From the IMG/VR virus record IMGVR_UViG_3300013136_000057, positions 1-20,005 of that record: DNA of 20,005 bases; one strand, written 5' to 3'. The notes below the pieces were generated by a model. It saw only the letters and a program-made list of their open reading frames with translations, was not told the DNA's origin and made no database searches. Shown here in pieces: positions 5,881-12,923 of the stretch (the stretch's first letter is position 1; every line of letters starts with the position of its first letter). Source of the DNA: a virus. The position numbers and the translations under genes are program-made.

Positions 5881-8800
5881 TCACACCCCCGCCACCAGTC
5901 GTCTGCTGACCGTTTCTACAAAATAATCTGTCTGCGCTTTGTTAAGCTCTCTTACGTTGAGCTGTATGTGAATCTCGGGCGCGTTGTTTATGGTCCGCTG
6001 GATTGAATTTGTTATGATGTTTTCCAAGGTGCTTAATGGCGAGACGACCTCCGTCCCGGCTTCTCCCACGCCGATCACGCTGGGCGCGTAAAAAACGCCG
6101 CCGTTTCCGTACCACCGCACGTTTATGGCTGCGGTGCTTCCGCCTCCTGTGGCCGACACCGTTCCGCGAATGGTAAGGGCGGCCTTTAAGCTGTTTGCGA
6201 TCTCTTTGGCCACCGCGATCATGGCGGCTTTCGATTCTTTCAGCCCGGATATGATGTCCGTCATTATGCTGGCGCCGATGGTCTGAAACCGGGAGGCTAT
6301 CACCTGGGTGTTCATGGCCGCTTTGGCGTCTATGACCTGCTGCACAACGGATTCGTCCAGCGCTTCGTTCTCGTCCACGCCGGCGGCGTTGGCGTCCATC
6401 ATGTCGCTTCCGATGCGCGTCGCTTCGTCCGACGTCAGCTCATCATCCACCGATCGCACGCCGGCCGCTGCAGCGTTTTTAAGCGCCGCATTAAATTCTG
6501 CAAAGCTGGTATCCCCGGTATCGGTCATGTATTTGACCATGGCGGCCACCGTGGCGCCGGCTTCAGTTCCTTTGTCCCGGAGCTCCTGCAAAAATCCCTT
6601 GTCCAGTCCGCTGCCAGCCAGTACGGCCATATTGTCGGCCCACGCGTTCATGGCCTCCGCGTTTGCGTTGAGGTTGTCCATCATGGATTGCACGGATTGT
6701 GCTTCGCCCTGGTTTATGCGGTTGAATGCGTCCGTGGCCATTGCCACGCGCGCTTCCAGCAGCGCTTTGCGCTTCTCCTCGGCCTCCGCCTGGGCAGTAA
6801 GCTCCGCGTCCGTGTTCGCCTGCCACATCTCCAGCTGCTGGGTCTGCTGGGCGGACAGCGTCTCCCCGTTCTCCTGCATCTGAATAAGCCGCTGCGCTTC
6901 CGCGTCGGTTATAAGCTCGACCGATGCCGCGGCAGCTTCATTCGCTTCGACCACACCGTCCGTGTTATAGGTGTCCAGGTTCTCCTGGCTGTCCACCATC
7001 GTTTCGTTAAGCTCTTTGTCGGCCTTGTCTAAATCCCGGACGCTGTTTATGATCTCCCGGTATTCTTCGGGCGCCTGTACGAACAGGATACTTAATTTGG
7101 CCATTTCCGAAACTTGCTTTTTTTCTTCCGCGGTCAGCCCTTTTAAAAGCTCGCTGCGCTTGTATTCATTCTCGGCCAGCTGCAGCTGGGCATTGGCCAC
7201 GTCGGAGGAAAGCTGCTTTATCCGCTCCATCGTCGCCTGCTGCTCGGCCTGGGCTTTCATGGCTGCTACACTCTTGGTAATCTCCGCGGTGTTCTTATTC
7301 AGCTTCCCGGTGTTCTCGTCAATGACAAGGTTAAGGTCCGGGTATATGGAATTCAGCTGATCGACGTACACACGCATTTGCGCCTGCTCCGCCGCGGTCA
7401 GCTTCGCCTTTTGGGTGAGCGCGTCCAGCTTCCCGACCAGGTCGCCTGCCACGACGCCCTGCGCCGCGATGCTGGCGGTCGTGTCTGCGAAGTCCACGGC
7501 GCCCTGCTTCATGCTGTCGACCAGGTTGTCGGACGCCTCCGTGAGCTGCCGGGTTTCCTCGTCCGCTTTCAGCGCGCTTGAAATAAACACGCCGAGAACG
7601 GCCACCAGGGCCGCGATGCCTGCGATTACCGCCCCGATGGGGTTGGCGCTCATGGCGACGTTCAGTCCCGTCTGTGCGGCGGCCGCGCCCGTCAGCGACG
7701 GAATTAAAGCGATAAGAGCCGCCTTGGCCGCCAGGACGATACCCGAAATTTTAAACGCTGCAAATGCCGCCCCGATGCCTGCGACCACGGCCAGGATTTT
7801 ATCCCCGTTTTTGGCTATATAATCCGCGAATTCAAAGAAAGCCTTTGCGGCTTTTTGCATGATGTTCCCGATCACTTGGCCAAATTTCTGCAGCATGGCT
7901 TGGGTCGCCGGAGAGGCGAGCCGTTGGCTGATCAGCTCGGCGGTCTGTTTAATCGCGGGTATCAGTCCCTCAACAAACGGCGCGGACGCGAGCTTGATCT
8001 GCTGCTTCATCTTGTCCATGGTGTCTTTGTATTTATTTAATTTTGTGAGCTGCTCTCCGCTCAATACCGCCCCTACGGTCCGCGCCTCGTCGCCCAGCTC
8101 TCTTAATCGCGCGCTTCCGGCTGCGACCAGCGGATTGAGCTCCTGGAAGGACCGCCCAAATAGCGCGGTCGCGTATATGTCGGCCTGGGTTTCGTTTGTC
8201 TGCCGGCCGAGCGCGTCGATCACGTCATAGAATATATCTTCCGTATCGCGCAGGGTCCCGTTGGCGTCCTCGTAGGTCACACCGAGCCCTTTGAATGCAG
8301 CGACCTGGTCCTCGGTTCCTTTTCGGGCGTTGTTTATGTTCCGGGTCAGCCGGCCAAGCGACGACCCGAAGGTTTCAATGGAAACGTCGACGATCTCACT
8401 GGCGTATGCAAACTCCTGCAGGGTGTCGGTTGACACACGATACATTGCGCTCATGGTGCTGATGTCGTCCGCGTATTCCGCCAGGCCGTTCACGTTGTCT
8501 TTTATGGCAGTGGTGACCCGGGACACCACTGCGACCGCCGCGGTCGCCGCGGCTGCTATGGCCGCGAATCCCACCGCCGCACTGGCAGAGAAGCCCTTGG
8601 TCTTTTTGGCGGAATCGTCCGCTTTGTTTCCGATGGCTGTGGTGGCGTCCGCCGTTTTCTTGCTTTCGTCCCCGACCTCTTTCAGCTGCGTTTCGTACCC
8701 CTTGAGGTCCTGCTCGGTCTTTACGATCTCCCGCTGCAGGGCGCGATACTGCTCCTCGGAAATCTCGCCCTTTTTGAATTGCTCCTGGGCCTGCTGCTCT

Positions 8801-9033
8801 GCAGTTTTAAGGGTCTTTAACTTGGCTGTGGTATTCTCGACCGCCTCGGTCAGTATCTTTTGTTTCTGCGCGACCAGGGCGACGTTTGTCGGGTCCAGCT
8901 TGAGAAGTTTTTCTACCTGCCGCAGTTCGGATTGCAGGTCCCGGCTTTTCGTATTAACTTGTTCAAGCGCCTTAATCAAAGGCTGGGTGTTCCCACCGAT
9001 CTCAATGGTGATACCCTTTATGCTACCTGCCAT
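5881..9033 (-). CDS. Tail tape measure protein, TP901 type
   Basis: The 1050-aa protein is the longest in the window. Residues 1-125 form a coiled-coil region that starts with GNTQPLIKALEQVNTKSRDL and contains KLDPTNVALVAQKQ, a common opening of Firmicutes tape measures. A first Ala-rich hydrophobic segment spans about 150-172. A TP901-like core (about 180-350) holds STDTLQEFAYAS and ATALFGRSFQELNPL. A long Ala/Gly/Ile/Val-rich hydrophobic region (about 412-488) could insert in the host membrane during DNA entry. The rest is mostly helical. The protein sets tail length and is ejected with the DNA. A TAGGAG ribosome binding site overlaps the stop of the gpT extension 10 bases upstream of its ATG. 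Confidence 0.95.
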   Translation of the reverse strand: MAGSIKGITIEIGGNTQPLIKALEQVNTKSRDLQSELRQVEKLLKLDPTNVALVAQKQKILTEAVENTTAKLKTLKTAEQQAQEQFKKGEISEEQYRALQREIVKTEQDLKGYETQLKEVGDESKKTADATTAIGNKADDSAKKTKGFSASAAVGFAAIAAAATAAVAVVSRVTTAIKDNVNGLAEYADDISTMSAMYRVSTDTLQEFAYASEIVDVSIETFGSSLGRLTRNINNARKGTEDQVAAFKGLGVTYEDANGTLRDTEDIFYDVIDALGRQTNETQADIYATALFGRSFQELNPLVAAGSARLRELGDEARTVGAVLSGEQLTKLNKYKDTMDKMKQQIKLASAPFVEGLIPAIKQTAELISQRLASPATQAMLQKFGQVIGNIMQKAAKAFFEFADYIAKNGDKILAVVAGIGAAFAAFKISGIVLAAKAALIALIPSLTGAAAAQTGLNVAMSANPIGAVIAGIAALVAVLGVFISSALKADEETRQLTEASDNLVDSMKQGAVDFADTTASIAAQGVVAGDLVGKLDALTQKAKLTAAEQAQMRVYVDQLNSIYPDLNLVIDENTGKLNKNTAEITKSVAAMKAQAEQQATMERIKQLSSDVANAQLQLAENEYKRSELLKGLTAEEKKQVSEMAKLSILFVQAPEEYREIINSVRDLDKADKELNETMVDSQENLDTYNTDGVVEANEAAAASVELITDAEAQRLIQMQENGETLSAQQTQQLEMWQANTDAELTAQAEAEEKRKALLEARVAMATDAFNRINQGEAQSVQSMMDNLNANAEAMNAWADNMAVLAGSGLDKGFLQELRDKGTEAGATVAAMVKYMTDTGDTSFAEFNAALKNAAAAGVRSVDDELTSDEATRIGSDMMDANAAGVDENEALDESVVQQVIDAKAAMNTQVIASRFQTIGASIMTDIISGLKESKAAMIAVAKEIANSLKAALTIRGTVSATGGGSTAAINVRWYGNGGVFYAPSVIGVGEAGTEVVSPLSTLENIITNSIQRTINNAPEIHIQLNVRELNKAQTDYFVETVSRRLVAGV

Positions 9034-9043
9034 TTTTTTACTC

Positions 9044-9558
9044 CTACAGTCGGTTGATGTCGTCCTGCGTGGCTTTTCGTACTTGGTCTTTCTCCGGTAT
9101 GAATTCGGACGTGATGTCCCCTATCATGCCGATCGTCAAACATTCAAAATCCGCGACGGTGAGCCCGTGGCTTATTGCAGACGCAATCAGCCCTTGCGTT
9201 GTGAGCTTACCGCCGCTTTTGCGTTTTTTATTTTAGTCGTGGATGCCATGTTGATCATGAGCATATCCTGCAAATCGAGAAAAACGTCCAGGATGGGGAA
9301 TTCCTCGAATTGGTCCAGCCATTCTTCAAAGGTCGGGATCCCTGCGTCTGCGGCTTTGGCCATCGTCCATATCAATTTCATGACCCCGAGGCAGTCCAGG
9401 TTTTCGATAATAAGCTCGTCCTTGTCGTTTATGGTTTTCATAAAGGTGCCCTGCACTTTGAAGATGTCCTCTCCAAAAAAGGCCCTATAAATAAGCGCAT
9501 TCCGCGCGTTGGCTTTCAGTTTAATTTCTTTGCCGTCTATGGTAATTGTCCGCTCCAT
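9044..9558 (-). CDS. Tail assembly chaperone gpGT, -1 frameshift product
   Basis: This is the predicted 171-aa fusion made when ribosomes slip back one base on A AAA AAC (minus strand, at 9223-9229) near the end of gpG. The -1 frame is open for 59 more codons after the slip site and ends with TAG at 9044-9046. It encodes SHGLTVADFECLTIGMIGDI followed by a charged tail ending DDINRL. The LTIGMIGDI segment resembles the (L)T.GEI.D(L)I pattern of T domains in many siphophages. In lambda and its relatives the G and GT proteins coat the tape measure and recruit tail-tube subunits. The extension has no good start codon or ribosome site of its own, and the tape measure begins 10 bases later. Confidence 0.82.
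9187..9558 (-). CDS. Tail assembly chaperone gpG
   Basis: The 123-aa zero-frame product begins MERTITIDGKEIKLKANARN, with ALIYRAFFGEDIF and EWLDQFEEFPILDVFLDLQD following. This matches small tail-chaperone proteins encoded between the major tail and tape-measure genes. It is preceded by an AATCGGAGGAAAG ribosome binding site. The last 12 codons lie beyond the slippery heptamer and are replaced by the T extension in a fraction of products. gpG without T is normally the more abundant form. Absent from mature virions, it guides tail-tube polymerisation around the tape measure. Confidence 0.88.
   Translation of the reverse strand: MERTITIDGKEIKLKANARNALIYRAFFGEDIFKVQGTFMKTINDKDELIIENLDCLGVMKLIWTMAKAADAGIPTFEEWLDQFEEFPILDVFLDLQDMLMINMASTTKIKNAKAAVSSQRKG
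9223..9229 (-). promoter_or_regulatory. Programmed -1 ribosomal frameshift site A AAA AAC
   Basis: The heptamer AAAAAAC lies in the zero frame as ATA AAA AAC, an exact X XXY YYZ slippery motif. It sits 12 codons before the gpG stop, and the -1 frame continues into the T-type extension. The downstream sequence can form a weak stem (CGCAA with TTGCG, plus AGC with GCT), which is poor evidence of a stimulator on its own. The overlapping frames, the motif and the gene position agree. Confidence 0.8.
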
Positions 9559-9584
9559 GATTCTTTCCTCCGATTTAAAAATTT

Positions 9585-9609
9585 AGAGAGGGGCTGCGGG
9601 CCCCTCTCT
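9585..9609 (-). terminator. Hairpin between major tail and chaperone genes (attenuator-type)
   Basis: A perfect 10-bp stem (AGAGAGGGGC with GCCCCTCTCT) closes a 5-base loop. On the minus strand it is followed by AAATTTTT, a delayed and short U tract. Placed directly after the major tail protein, it could act as a partial terminator or a 3'-end stabiliser that lowers expression of the genes downstream relative to the abundant tail-tube protein. Confidence 0.65.
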
Positions 9610-9616
9610 CCGGTTG

Positions 9617-10168
9617 TTATTCGGTTACGTATACAGACTGGTACCAAGTCGCCGCAGCCGTGGTTGCGGCCTCCGACGCCCTTGCTCTGATATATCCGGT
9701 ATCCTGGGCAGGATTGCACGAAATATCAAACTTCACCGTCTTGGGTTCCTCGACGCTCGTCTTGGTGGACGCGTCTGCCGCAGGCCTGGACGCCTGGACG
9801 TTATAAAACGCGAACAGGTTTGCGGCCTCGTCGCCGTCGACCTCAAACAGCATTGCCACCGGCGTGATGGATTCTGCCGAATCCTCCGTGTACACCAGGT
9901 TTGCGTCCTTGATCTCGTTCAGCACGTTTTCCCGGAACCAGTCCGATATCCTTGCGAGCTCCATGGATCCCTTATACCCGTTGTTCTTCGCCTTGGTGAA
10001 GTAGATCCCGTTGTCCGCATAAAACTCGGTGAGCTGTCCCTCCGGCGCCAGTACCATGGCGACCGCGCCGGGGTGCGCCTCGGGCGTCCCGTAGACGATA
10101 TCACTGCCGGACAGGCTGAACGTCGCAAAGTAAACGTTTTTTAAACCAAATTCTACTAAATTGCTCAT
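9617..10168 (-). CDS. Major tail (tube) protein
   Basis: The 183-aa protein starts NLVEFGLKNVYFATFS and contains YADNGIYFTKAKNNGYKGSME and ISDWFRENVL. This pattern is typical of the phi13-type major tail protein family in Firmicutes siphophages. Subunits stack as hexameric rings to form the tail tube. A very strong GAGGAGG ribosome binding site lies 7 bases before the ATG, which suits a highly expressed protein. It is flanked upstream by the neck genes and downstream by the hairpin and the chaperones. No Ig-like C-terminal domain is present. Confidence 0.92.
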   Translation of the reverse strand: MSNLVEFGLKNVYFATFSLSGSDIVYGTPEAHPGAVAMVLAPEGQLTEFYADNGIYFTKAKNNGYKGSMELARISDWFRENVLNEIKDANLVYTEDSAESITPVAMLFEVDGDEAANLFAFYNVQASRPAADASTKTSVEEPKTVKFDISCNPAQDTGYIRARASEAATTAAATWYQSVYVTE

Positions 10169-10202
10169 TTTTAATCCTCCTCAATTTCTTAAAAGAAAAG
10201 CG

Positions 10203-10598
10203 TCACCCTTTGCGGATCACGCCCTCCACTAGGTCCTCAAATTCCTTTTTTGCCTGCTCCTCGTTCTTTTGTATGTGCGGAAATGCCCGCGTCTTTTTCC
10301 CGTTTACCGTCATGTGCCCCCGCTCTAAAAGATGGGCCAGCCGGTAATGCGGAGCTTTGACGTACCACGTCACACTTTTTCCATATAACGTGCTGCTGGT
10401 TTTTTTAAGGTCCATCGCCCGGATATACTTTTTGCCACCAATCCCGGCGGCGCGGGCGTCCCTCTTGATGTTGTTTTTAAGCTCTCCGCCCACATACTCG
10501 ACCGCCTGGTCGACGCCTGTCTTTACCCGGCTGCTGTACATTTCAAGCTCTCGCCCGACCGCCGAGGCCAGGCCGCCAATTTCAATCTGTGCGCTCAC
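10203..10598 (-). CDS. HK97 gp10-like neck/tail-joining protein
   Basis: The 131-aa basic protein has the HK97-gp10-like signature: an N-terminal helix (EMYSSRVKTGVDQAVEYVGG), a KYIRAMDLKK segment, and a conserved YRLAHLLERGHMTVNGKKT motif followed by RAFPHI. Members join head and tail or complete the tail. The start is GTG, overlapping the upstream stop as GTGA, which implies translational coupling. An intergenic gap of about 34 bases separates it from the major tail gene. Confidence 0.88.
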   Translation of the reverse strand: MSAQIEIGGLASAVGRELEMYSSRVKTGVDQAVEYVGGELKNNIKRDARAAGIGGKKYIRAMDLKKTSSTLYGKSVTWYVKAPHYRLAHLLERGHMTVNGKKTRAFPHIQKNEEQAKKEFEDLVEGVIRKG

Positions 10599-10918
10599 GG
10601 CCTCGCCCCCGTTTCGTATATAAGCTCAAATGTTCCCTGGTTTTCGACGTAGAATCCGTCCACCACCTCAAACGGCAGCTCGTTGGTATTAAGCGCGCTT
10701 TCCAGGGCCGCCTTTGCAGTTTTGTTCGGCGTCCGGCCAAGGCTAACCAAGCGAATTGTTACGACGTCGGACCTGTAATAAACCTTATTGTCGGCCGGCA
10801 GATTGTTGCTGCGGTTCCGCTCGTAAATGATAAAGGGCGGCGCGACACCGGAATTGTCCGGGAATTCGTTTTCAGATACCCGGTATCCGGTCGATGCCAA
10901 AATCTGATATAACGTCAC
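10595..10918 (-). CDS. Tail terminator-like / head-tail joining protein
   Basis: The 107-aa protein contains PPFIIYERNRSNNLPADNKV and VTIRLVSLGRTPNKT, then a helix and a GFYVENQGTFELIYE segment. This is the small alpha/beta layout of tail-terminator-type proteins (lambda gpU-like and DUF3168-like), which cap the tail tube and bind the neck. It starts at a GTG that overlaps the stop of the head-closure gene and ends in a GTGA overlap with the gp10-like gene. It comes before gp10 in transcription order, whereas many HK97-type phages have the reverse order. Family assignment is tentative. Confidence 0.7.
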   Translation of the reverse strand: MTLYQILASTGYRVSENEFPDNSGVAPPFIIYERNRSNNLPADNKVYYRSDVVTIRLVSLGRTPNKTAKAALESALNTNELPFEVVDGFYVENQGTFELIYETGARP

Positions 10919-11238
10919 GTCCTCACCACCGCCTTTTTTTTCATTATGTTGTTCTCAAAGAAAAGGTTGTCCGGGTCGATGATGTCGTAGGTCTGCCCGT
11001 TCCATACGATGTAATCCTGGGCCGTCAGGCTCGCGATCGCGCTGTCGTAGAAAATCTTAAACACGACCGTCTTTTCTGCCTGCATCGCCCTGGCGGTCCA
11101 AAACTCCGCCCCGGATAAACTGTTAGCCGCCGCCCACGCAACCAGCAGCGTGGTGTCGGTGCCTATCGGTGACCAGTCCCCTGTGGTAGTGCTCTGCGTG
11201 GTCGCGGCTTTGCGCTTGATGGTTATCTTGTGCTTCAT
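10915..11238 (-). CDS. Head-closure / head-tail adaptor protein
   Basis: I place the start at the ATG at 11236-11238, giving 107 aa that begin MKHKITIKRKAATTQ and include GDWSPIGTDTTLLVAWAAAN, SGAEFWTARAMQAEKTVVF and DYIVWNGQTYDII. The alternation of short strands and the hydrophobic-W-G turn near the C-terminus match SPP1 gp16-like head-closure proteins. The same frame is open up to 11403, but that longer version would run deep into the gp6-like gene and its extra residues are not family-like. The ribosome binding site at the chosen start is weak, so coupling to the upstream gene is likely. Confidence 0.82.
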   Translation of the reverse strand: MKHKITIKRKAATTQSTTTGDWSPIGTDTTLLVAWAAANSLSGAEFWTARAMQAEKTVVFKIFYDSAIASLTAQDYIVWNGQTYDIIDPDNLFFENNIMKKKAVVRT

Positions 11239-11273
11239 GTCCGCCGCATCAAACCCGGGCTTCTCTCGTAATA

Positions 11274-11612
11274 TCACGACACGTCCACCTCCCGCCTGGG
11301 ATATAAAAGGTCGCGGAATGCGCGAAGCCATCCGGGGTCCGTTGACTTTTCGTGCGTGGCTACGCAGTACAAATAAAGCGCCTGCTTGATTGACGCCGGG
11401 CACGTCGCCGCGGTGTATCCCACCGTGGTGACCACGCCGTCGTCGTCCGTTATCGTGCCGCGGGCGATGTAGATGTGCATGTAGTCCTCGGCCGCCTCTC
11501 GGGCCGCTTTTATGAGCTCGTCCACGTCGGCGTCGGTCATGTTTGTCACCCGCATGGCGTCTTTAGCCTGCGCCCGCGTGATCGGTTCCTCTGTTATCGT
11601 TCTCGTCGCCAT
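11274..11612 (-). CDS. Head-tail connector, gp6-like
   Basis: The 112-aa protein contains PITRAQAKDAMRVTN, DVDELIKAAREAAEDYMHIY and PASIKQALYLYCVATHE, a helical pattern with the L-I-x-A-R-x-A-x-x-Y core of HK97 gp6-type connectors. These form a ring under the portal. A GGGAGG ribosome binding site six bases before the ATG fixes the start. Because of that start, the gene overlaps the last 50 bases of the upstream glycosyltransferase in another frame. Confidence 0.88.
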   Translation of the reverse strand: MATRTITEEPITRAQAKDAMRVTNMTDADVDELIKAAREAAEDYMHIYIARGTITDDDGVVTTVGYTAATCPASIKQALYLYCVATHEKSTDPGWLRAFRDLLYPRREVDVS

Positions 11613-12213
11613 GTTCAGCCTCCCATGTTAATGACCCCGGCCTCGGGTATGTATACTGGACCAGCGGAACATTAAAGCCCGCTTGCCGCACACTCGGCCG
11701 GTGAAATACTCGCATGCAAAAATCCAAATCCTCCGCCGTGCGCGCCTCCTCATCAAATCGAATCTGACCGATGAATTTCCGGCGCCATGCCCGGCTCCAC
11801 ACGTTGCACCATAGTCCGTTGCCGTTTGGGTTCAATATTCCGACGGGTCGCCGCCCAAACAAAAAACCGAAATGCAAAACGTCCAGGTCCTGGGCGCGCA
11901 GCTGCTCGTCTATGAATTCCAGCGCCTGGTCCGTGAAATAATAGTCGTCGGAATCCAGGAATAGGATATACTCACCTTTTGCGCGGTCCAGGCCGGCGTT
12001 CCTGGCCGCCCCGGGGCTCCCGCGGTCAATGACAAGGACCGCAGTGTTTTCGCGCACCGCGCACGCCCTGGCCGCCTCCTCCGTCCCGTCGCTGCAGGCG
12101 TCGCATATCACGATAAGCTCGTAATCTGTGAACGTTTGGCGCTGCACACTCTGTATGGCCCGCTTTATGTATTCCTCGGTGTCGTGGGCCGGAATGATCA
12201 CCGAAAATCTCAT
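11563..12213 (-). CDS. GT-A glycosyltransferase, family 2 type
   Basis: The 216-aa protein begins FSVIIPAHDTEEYIKRAIQS, the classic GT2 nucleotide-sugar-binding strand. It has CDACSDGT (about 37-44), SPGAARNAGLDRAKGEYI, a DSDD metal-binding DxD (87-90), NVWSRAWRRKFI (about 137-148), and TAEDLDFCMRVF with the catalytic-base ED pair (161-162). No membrane segments are seen. It should transfer a sugar from a nucleotide sugar onto an acceptor in the cytoplasm. It overlaps the previous glycosyltransferase by ATGA and the connector gene by 50 bases, so it is built into the head-neck operon. A plausible acceptor is a virion protein. Confidence 0.9.
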   Translation of the reverse strand: MRFSVIIPAHDTEEYIKRAIQSVQRQTFTDYELIVICDACSDGTEEAARACAVRENTAVLVIDRGSPGAARNAGLDRAKGEYILFLDSDDYYFTDQALEFIDEQLRAQDLDVLHFGFLFGRRPVGILNPNGNGLWCNVWSRAWRRKFIGQIRFDEEARTAEDLDFCMRVFHRPSVRQAGFNVPLVQYTYPRPGSLTWEAEHGDENDNRGTDHAGAG

Positions 12214-12821
12214 AGGTGGATCCCACCTTTGTATGTGATGTAATGCTCCGCGTATATCGGCCGCGTTTCCAGGTGCCCTACCCGTATCCGGGGGTCAATC
12301 CGCACCCTGTACCCGGCCTGGTTCGCCCGGATGCAAAAGGCCAAATCCTCCCCGGACAGTGGCAGGGGGAGGAAATGCGGCGGTTTCACGTTCTCGAAAA
12401 CCTCCCGCCGTATCAGCATGCACGCCGCGCCGGCGCCATCCACATCGAACGGTTCCTTTGGCAGCTTGTCAAATTCCAGCACCTCCATGGCCAGGCCCGG
12501 CCCGTTCAGTTTCAGGCTGGGATAGACGCACGGAGTATAAGGCGGCACCCGTTTAAAACACATCGCGCTTGCGATCGGCACATCCAAATCGGCCAGGCGG
12601 TCTGCGACGTCTGCCGGAAAAATCATATCATCGTCCAAAAATAACAGGGCGTCAAAGTTGCCTTTGATAAGCGCCCCCGCCATCTGCTCCCTGGCTATGT
12701 GTGGAACCGATCGCGCAATGAAGCACTGCGTTATTTCGTGTTTGCTGGCCAGGTTAGAAAGCTGTATAACAAATTCCACCGGGAGGCTCCCGGCCGTTGG
12801 TATTCCTAGTAAAATCTTCAT
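12210..12821 (-). CDS. GT-A-fold glycosyltransferase (second of a pair)
   Basis: The 203-aa protein has a GT-A layout: KILLGIPTAGSLPVEFVIQL, a LLFLDDDMIF metal-binding DDD (63-65), a sugar-binding middle with DVDGAGAACMLIRREVFENV (about 126-145), LSGEDLAFCIRA with a probable catalytic ED (157-158), and VGHLETRPIY in which His183 may be the third metal ligand. This resembles short, soluble family-2-like glycosyltransferases found in phages and mobile elements. It is the first gene after the hairpin that follows the head-fibre-like gene, and it is translationally coupled to the second glycosyltransferase. The donor sugar and the acceptor cannot be read from the sequence. Confidence 0.85.
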   Translation of the reverse strand: MKILLGIPTAGSLPVEFVIQLSNLASKHEITQCFIARSVPHIAREQMAGALIKGNFDALLFLDDDMIFPADVADRLADLDVPIASAMCFKRVPPYTPCVYPSLKLNGPGLAMEVLEFDKLPKEPFDVDGAGAACMLIRREVFENVKPPHFLPLPLSGEDLAFCIRANQAGYRVRIDPRIRVGHLETRPIYAEHYITYKGGIHL

Positions 12822-12857
12822 AATTACTCGCTCCGATCTACTCCGAAAAAATAAAAT

Positions 12858-12892
12858 GCAGGGACGCGGCTCGGAGCGTACCGCGTCCCTGC
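12858..12892 (-). terminator. Strong hairpin after the capsid/head-fibre genes
   Basis: A perfect 12-bp stem (GCAGGGACGCGG with CCGCGTCCCTGC) encloses an 11-base loop. On the minus strand it is followed by ATTTTATTTTTT. This is a good intrinsic terminator. Because essential neck and tail genes follow, it probably acts as a partial terminator that favours capsid transcripts, or is overridden by late antitermination. Confidence 0.8.
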
Positions 12893-12923
12893 GGTTATAT
12901 CAAACCCGAAGGTCCGATATCTG

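Noticed and set aside
8291-9490. Long plus-strand open frame (399 codons)
   Set aside because: It is antisense to the tape measure and chaperone genes, is Ser/Ala/Cys-rich in the way typical of a mirror frame in GC-rich DNA, and has no ribosome site or family features.
11239-11403. N-terminal extension of the head-closure frame
   Set aside because: It would overlap the connector gene by about 130 bases and its residues do not resemble the family. The ATG at 11238 gives the normal length.
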